This document shows, in pieces, positions 59,863 to 64,000 of a DNA stretch of 64,000 nt. This DNA is from Selenomonas sp. TAMA-11512 (GTDB lineage Bacteria; Bacillota; Negativicutes; Selenomonadales; Selenomonadaceae). The position numbers and the translations under genes were made by a program. Below the pieces are notes generated by a model that was not told the DNA's origin, did no database searches, and saw only the letters and a list, made by a program, of their open reading frames with translations. The number at the start of each line of letters is the position of its first letter. Positions within the stretch are counted from its first letter, which is position 1. Location of the stretch: the NCBI RefSeq assembly GCF_037076525.1, contig NZ_AP029018.1, positions 1,364,001 to 1,428,000 on the forward strand. The letters run 5' to 3'.

Positions 59863-61107
59863 ATGTCAGAAGAAACGAAAAAAAAAGGTATCTCTGCACA
59901 GCCAAGTGTAACGATTGCAGATGTTTATGACGCGGCGCGCTGTCTTCAAGGTGTGACGACAAAAACAAAACTCATTGTGAGTCCTTTCTTTTCTGATGTT
60001 TCCGGCAACGAAGTTTATCTCAAGCCGGAGAATCTACAAAAAACAGGTTCCTTTAAGCTTCGTGGTGCCTACAACAAAATCAGCCATCTCTCGAAAGAAG
60101 AACGTGCTAAGGGAGTCATTACAGCCTCTGCCGGAAACCACGCACAGGGCGTTGCTTTCGCGGCACAAAAGCTCGGTATAAAAGCCATCATCTGTATGCC
60201 TGCGACAACGCCGATCCTCAAGGTCGAAGCGACTCGAGCTTATGGTGCGGAAGTCGTTCTTCATGGAGATACTTTTGATGACGCTTTTCAGAAGTCACAA
60301 GATCTGCAAGCCGAACATGGCTATGTTTATGTTCATCCCTTCGATGATCCTCTCGTCCTTCTGGGACAGGGCACAACAGCACTTGAAATTATTGACGAAC
60401 TAAAGGATGTCGATGCAATTTTAGTTCCCGTTGGCGGTGGCGGCTTTGCCTCAGGCGTTGCATTCGCAACAAAAGCGGTCAATCCGCGCGTGCAAGTCAT
60501 CGGTGTAGAACCGACCGGAGCAGCCTGTATGGAGAATTCCTTCAAACGCGGTACGGTATCGACACTTGGTGCTATAGATACGGTCGCCGACGGCTGTGCC
60601 GTCAAAACTCCCGGCGAACTTACATATAGCTTCTGCAAGGAGTATCTGGATGAGCTCATTACCGTTTCCGAGATGGAGATAATGAGTGCACTTCTCTTTC
60701 TTATTGAGAAGCACAAGCTCATTGCCGAAGGTGCCGGTGTTCTCGCACTTGCCGCACTTAACCACCTCCCATTTAAGAATAAGAAGGTTGTCTCCATTCT
60801 CTCGGGCGGCAACATTGATATCTCAACTATCTCTGCTTTGATTGACAAAGCAATGATTGCTCGCGGTCGTGTCTTTTGCTTTGCCGTGCAGCTTCCGGAT
60901 AAACCTGGACAGCTCCTCATGGTTGCAGACATACTGGCACAGGAAAATGCAAATGTCATTCGACTTGAGCATAATCAGGCAATGGTCACGGACAGCTTCA
61001 AGACGGTGCAGCTCGAAGTCACCGTTGAAACACATGGTGCGGAGCACATCTCTAAAATTACGTGTGCACTGGAAAAGGCCGGTCTTTCTGTAACGAAGAT
61101 ATACTAA
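59863..61107 (+). CDS. ilvA: Threonine ammonia-lyase (threonine dehydratase)
   Basis: 414 residues. PLP lysine in KTGSFKLRGAYNKI (about residue 67), glycine loop VPVGGGGFASG, and a C-terminal ACT-like domain (about 335-410; AVQLPDKPGQLLMVADILAQ). Deaminates threonine to 2-oxobutyrate. The single ACT domain and length match the Firmicute form that may be biosynthetic or catabolic (tdcB-like). Divergent from the serine dehydratase genes. Confidence 0.92.
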   Translation: MSEETKKKGISAQPSVTIADVYDAARCLQGVTTKTKLIVSPFFSDVSGNEVYLKPENLQKTGSFKLRGAYNKISHLSKEERAKGVITASAGNHAQGVAFAAQKLGIKAIICMPATTPILKVEATRAYGAEVVLHGDTFDDAFQKSQDLQAEHGYVYVHPFDDPLVLLGQGTTALEIIDELKDVDAILVPVGGGGFASGVAFATKAVNPRVQVIGVEPTGAACMENSFKRGTVSTLGAIDTVADGCAVKTPGELTYSFCKEYLDELITVSEMEIMSALLFLIEKHKLIAEGAGVLALAALNHLPFKNKKVVSILSGGNIDISTISALIDKAMIARGRVFCFAVQLPDKPGQLLMVADILAQENANVIRLEHNQAMVTDSFKTVQLEVTVETHGAEHISKITCALEKAGLSVTKIY

Positions 61108-61118
61108 GGGGGATGTAT

Positions 61119-62036
61119 ATGATGCATATAGTCCGATCTGTTCTTCTCGCCTGTCTGTTGATGGCTGTTCCGCTTACTACGACGCAGGCAGCGGCCATTC
61201 TTTCTGAAAACTCCCATGGACAGGAGGTCGTCCGCCTTCAAAAGGAACTTATACGTACGGGTTATCTGAAAGATCATGCCGACGGTATTTTCGGCTCTGC
61301 AACCAAGGCTGCTGTCCTGGCTTTTCAGCGTGATCAGGAACTCAATGCAACGGGTATTGTCGATCGAGCCACTTGGCAAAAGCTAAAAAACACGAGCCCC
61401 AAAAGCACCTCTACAGCCGACGTGAATATTGCACTAAAACCTGCCTCCAAGGCGAATACGACAAAAAGGCCCACAGGCAAAAACGAGCCTGCAGATGCCT
61501 CAACGACAAAGCCTTCCACCACCACAAAAGAGGCAAAGCCGGCAAAGACAACAACTAAGGAAAACAAGACTGCAACGACCTCCAAGTCCTCAAAGAAAAT
61601 CTATACGATCAAGCCTCTTCCACCCGGTAAAACCGTTGCCTATAATCAAACTTTTTTTGATAAGAAATCTGTCTCTAATCTCATTTCGACAGCAAAGAAG
61701 TACATCGGTGTCCCCTATCAGTTCGGTGGAAACACGCCCAAGGCTTTTGACTGCTCCGGCTATCTGCAATATGTCTTTCAGGAAAACGGATTTGCTATCC
61801 CTCGCCTTGCAGATGACCAGTACAAGTTGGGCAAGACAACCAAGACAAAGAAGGAGCTCGAACCGGGCGATCTTGTTTTTTTCGAGACATATGAAAAGGG
61901 CGCCTCGCACTGCGGCATTTATCTAGGTAAAGATGAATTTATTCACGCATCTTCCAGCAAGGGAGTTCGTATCGATAAACTTACGGACGCCTACTGGCAG
62001 CCACGTTATTATGGCGGAAAAAAAATATTAAAGTAG
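61119..62036 (+). CDS. NlpC/P60 peptidoglycan hydrolase with binding domain
   Basis: 305 residues. Signal peptide (RSVLLACLLMAVPLTTTQAA), PG_binding_1 domain (GQEVVRLQKELIRTGYL, then DGIFGSATKAAVLAFQ), a Lys/Thr/Pro-rich linker (about 95-170) and a NlpC/P60 domain with catalytic Cys in AFDCSGYLQYVF, His in SHCGIYLG and the third residue near EFIHASSSKGV. Cuts peptide stems of the cell wall outside the membrane. ATG 61119 lies 6 bases after AAGGGGG. Confidence 0.9.
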   Translation: MMHIVRSVLLACLLMAVPLTTTQAAAILSENSHGQEVVRLQKELIRTGYLKDHADGIFGSATKAAVLAFQRDQELNATGIVDRATWQKLKNTSPKSTSTADVNIALKPASKANTTKRPTGKNEPADASTTKPSTTTKEAKPAKTTTKENKTATTSKSSKKIYTIKPLPPGKTVAYNQTFFDKKSVSNLISTAKKYIGVPYQFGGNTPKAFDCSGYLQYVFQENGFAIPRLADDQYKLGKTTKTKKELEPGDLVFFETYEKGASHCGIYLGKDEFIHASSSKGVRIDKLTDAYWQPRYYGGKKILK

Positions 62037-62046
62037 ACCTGCACAA

Positions 62047-62086
62047 AGAGAGCCTGCCTGCACAAACTGTGCAAGCAGGCTCTCTT
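62047..62086 (+). terminator. Terminator of the NlpC/P60 gene
   Basis: 18-bp stem AGAGAGCCTGCCTGCACA with TGTGCAAGCAGGCTCTCT (one mismatch), short loop, TTCG after. Confidence 0.7.
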
Positions 62087-62110
62087 CGTAATGGCTTTAT
62101 TCCTTTTTAA

Positions 62111-62270
62111 GGAAGCGCTGATAAAATGAAGTCTGTCAGATTGGTGTAGATTTTTCGTTCTATCAAGGAGGCAAACCGGACGCAGAATGGTACTCTGTGG
62201 AGGATTTGCTGACGCAGAGAGAGCGGAAAAGATGCGCCAAGGTGGCTGTACTGCATTTATCAGTGTTTCC
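62111..62270. mobile_element. 160-bp MITE-like element, copy 2
   Basis: Ends GGAAGCGCTGATAAA and TTTATCAGTGTTTCC; same length and orientation as 31121-31280 with seven differences. Flanked by TTAA on both sides, a possible target duplication. The right end overlaps the 3' end of csaB and gives its last codons and stop. Confidence 0.87.
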
Positions 62271-63354
62271 TTAAAATTCCAAGTGCCAATTCAGCGTTCT
62301 TCGCCGCGAGGTGGCGCAGCGGAGCAAGCAAAGCTCGATTCTTCTCTCTGCATTCCTCACGACAACCCCACTTGATGCGCACTTCTTTCATCAATGCATC
62401 TACCGTCGTCGCCTGCAGATCTCCAACTGCATGTTCACCAACAGATGAAAGGAACCGATCTATCTTAGGGTCGTAGGAGAGCCCGACCATCGGTACGCCC
62501 ATGACACCGGCAAAGATCAGCGCATGCAGGCGAATGCTGACAAGCAGATCCATATTTCCTACAATAGAGAGCAGCTCACTCGTCGTATACTCGGCATCAA
62601 GAACAATTGAATCCTCCTGCATCATATCATGAATCAGCTGCGCAACTTTAACATCTTCGGGATATTGCATCGGCAGGAACACGACACGTGCGCCAAGCTC
62701 ATGAACCATCTGATCCGCTGCCTTTGCAAGCATCTCTTTATAGTGCTTCCAGCCCTTCCATTCACGGACAGATATGCCGATAACCGGTCGAATCCCATCC
62801 GCATTATTCCATTTTAAAATTTCATGGCCAATATCCTTTGTTACCGGATGTATGGCGAGTACAGGGTCTGCCGTCGCCTCGATGGGAGGCTTATCAATAC
62901 CGAGTTCTAAAAGCTCCGATAAAGAGCCCTGATCCCGCACCGTGATAAGAGCTGAACGATTGCAGAGTTTCTGCATGATCTTTCGTGCAGCAAAACCGAG
63001 AATCGGACCAATCCCCTGCGCATAAAGCATGACCGGTACGGAGCGAAGCTGCGCCATAAAGATAATGGACAGATAGTAATATAGACTTCGCTTGCTCGTG
63101 ACATTCTGCAATAACGAGCCGCCGCCCGACAAAAGGAGATCTGCCTCTCCCAAGGCCTTCCATATTCGCAGCAGAGAGAGCCATGGAATGGATTCTACAC
63201 CATGACGGCGCTTCGTATCCACAGGATTTGCAGATATAACCTTGATATGAAGTTTTGGGTCGAGATCGGATAGGACTTCGATCATCGCAGCGAGCATTGC
63301 TTCGTCACCTGCGTTTTTTGATCCGTAGTACCCCGATATCACGATGTTCTTCAT
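62260..63354 (-). CDS. csaB: Polysaccharide pyruvyl transferase CsaB
   Basis: 364 residues. NIVISGYYGSKNAGDEAMLA is the typical start; GGGSLLQNVTS and a C-terminal SIRLHALIFAGVMGVPMVGL-type motif (SIRLHALIFA) are present. CsaB adds pyruvate ketals to cell-wall polysaccharide so that SLH-domain proteins can bind. The last residues (RKH) and stop come from the MITE-like element, so the original end was replaced, apparently without harm to the core. Confidence 0.9.
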   Translation of the reverse strand: MKNIVISGYYGSKNAGDEAMLAAMIEVLSDLDPKLHIKVISANPVDTKRRHGVESIPWLSLLRIWKALGEADLLLSGGGSLLQNVTSKRSLYYYLSIIFMAQLRSVPVMLYAQGIGPILGFAARKIMQKLCNRSALITVRDQGSLSELLELGIDKPPIEATADPVLAIHPVTKDIGHEILKWNNADGIRPVIGISVREWKGWKHYKEMLAKAADQMVHELGARVVFLPMQYPEDVKVAQLIHDMMQEDSIVLDAEYTTSELLSIVGNMDLLVSIRLHALIFAGVMGVPMVGLSYDPKIDRFLSSVGEHAVGDLQATTVDALMKEVRIKWGCREECREKNRALLAPLRHLAAKNAELALGILRKH

Positions 63355-63358
63355 GTCG

Positions 63359-64000
63359 TTAAGAACGCTCCTTTACCGAGCGAATAATACGCTGCCATAG
63401 ATCAATTGCCAGAACCGCTGCAGCACCTATAATACCACCAAAAAGAATTCCCCCCAGCCCGCGGAAGAAGGACATCTCTACCGGTGTTCGCATATGTGCA
63501 AAAGTCTCAACCATCGATCCCTGTCCGATTGTCGCAACAATGACAAAGAGGAAAAGTACCATCGTGGGCCATCTTCGCTGCCATGCCAATGCCGCAAGCA
63601 TAAAGGCCGGATGCCCGATCATAAGCTCTTTTGACCGAGGCCTCGCGTAGAAGAGATGCTCGAGCATATTGCGGAACTTAATTTCCAAGCCGGCGACAGG
63701 CAGCCCTGAGGTATGTCCCGAACGCAGCACAAAGACGACCATTGCCCCAACCCCGAAGAGAATAAAGAGCAGCGTCTTAACCTTGATTGGCATATCAAGA
63801 AGCTCTTTGAGCTGTCCAACAATGCCGGCACTGTTGTCAAATTTACCGTCAAATATATCGTAGCGCGCCAGGAATGCTATTGCAACAAGCACAAGCGGCA
63901 GAACAAAGGTGAGTTTGATTCCTCGGAAAATCCCAAACTCCAAGAAATACGACGTATCGGAGAGTGCGGCTGACAGATAGGCTGCCCCCACATAAGAGAG
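63359..64000 (-). CDS. DUF5693 membrane protein (5' part outside window)
   Basis: At least 213 residues of the C-terminal part; the frame is open through the right edge. Five or six hydrophobic segments (LTFVLPLVLVAIAFLA, TLLFILFGVGAMVVFVLRSG, MVLFLFVIVATIGQGS, LGGILFGGIIGAAAVLAID). GHTSGLPV, LEHLFYARPRSKELMIGHPA and the MVETFAHMRTP stretch match the DUF5693 family that lies beside csaB in Firmicutes. The role is unknown; export or modification of wall polymer is likely. Confidence 0.85.
   Translation of the reverse strand, partial: LSYVGAAYLSAALSDTSYFLEFGIFRGIKLTFVLPLVLVAIAFLARYDIFDGKFDNSAGIVGQLKELLDMPIKVKTLLFILFGVGAMVVFVLRSGHTSGLPVAGLEIKFRNMLEHLFYARPRSKELMIGHPAFMLAALAWQRRWPTMVLFLFVIVATIGQGSMVETFAHMRTPVEMSFFRGLGGILFGGIIGAAAVLAIDLWQRIIRSVKERS

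Noticed and set aside
60333-60959. A 208-codon minus-strand open frame
   Set aside because: Antisense shadow of ilvA.
62187-62375. Small plus-strand gene inside the second MITE-like copy
   Set aside because: The start codon is GTG in the first copy and the frame runs into unrelated flanks in each copy, so it is not conserved as a gene.

Overview
The window joins two unlike stretches of DNA: most of an integrated phage (about 1-23,050) and a block of ordinary chromosome (about 23,050-64,000). The chromosomal genes suggest an anaerobic Firmicute, most likely of the Negativicutes (Selenomonas/Veillonella type). Pointers are a one-polypeptide pyruvate:ferredoxin oxidoreductase, oxygen-independent HemZ, a Bacillus-type Fnr with a C-terminal cysteine cluster, an Fe-S L-serine dehydratase, a glmS ribozyme, CIRCE-controlled htpG, and a csaB/DUF5693 cell-wall pair. 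The lineage call is inference, not a database result. No tRNA, rRNA or CRISPR array was seen. PROPHAGE LATE GENES (1-9,716, minus strand). Read right to left these are small terminase, large terminase, a small protein, portal, a Bbp19-like protein, scaffold, major capsid, Bbp16-like cement and two tail-tube/nozzle proteins. This is the head and short-tail order of podoviruses related to Bordetella phage BPP-1. The next tail gene starts at base 4 and runs off the left edge, so the left attachment site is outside the window. EARLY GENES (9,878-16,088, mostly minus). There is an HUH-type replication endonuclease, then many small proteins: helix-turn-helix, zinc-ribbon and ribbon-helix-helix types and several unknowns. 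Two of the clear exceptions on the plus strand are a Cas2/VapD-fold protein and a 48-residue basic peptide. SWITCH (15,864-16,872). A Cro-like gene and a LexA/CI-type self-cleaving repressor diverge from a region with TCGCA-N4/5-TGCGA operators. ACCESSORY CARGO (16,915-21,829, plus strand, visibly more A/T-rich). It holds a membrane-anchored Mrr-like nuclease, a DUF4258/YgiT-type toxin-antitoxin pair, and a cassette of a small protein, an OLD-like ATPase with a TOPRIM-like end, and a Dam-type adenine methylase. The cassette lies between two copies of a ~71-bp repeat, and the right copy carries a fossil of the antitoxin gene. A tyrosine integrase follows. This cargo is the best candidate for an undescribed defence or restriction-like system. 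CHROMOSOME. In order: UPF0173 hydrolase-miaA-dut-rrf2 (plus); fur-hemZ-hisS-aspS (minus); recJ-relA-MBL hydrolase (minus); an intact IS481-family element with 15-bp target duplications; a ttcA-like gene; nifJ; htpG; thiN; a SpoU methylase; infC-rpmI-rplT with an attenuator leader; a secreted protein; fnr and divergent narK; an operon of a small membrane protein, HAD phosphatase, ComEC-like lipoprotein, glyQ and glyS; glmS behind its ribozyme; sdaAB-sdaAA; ilvA and an NlpC/P60 hydrolase; csaB and a DUF5693 membrane protein cut by the right edge. Two 160-bp MITE-like copies lie 31 kb apart; one supplies the stop codon of csaB.
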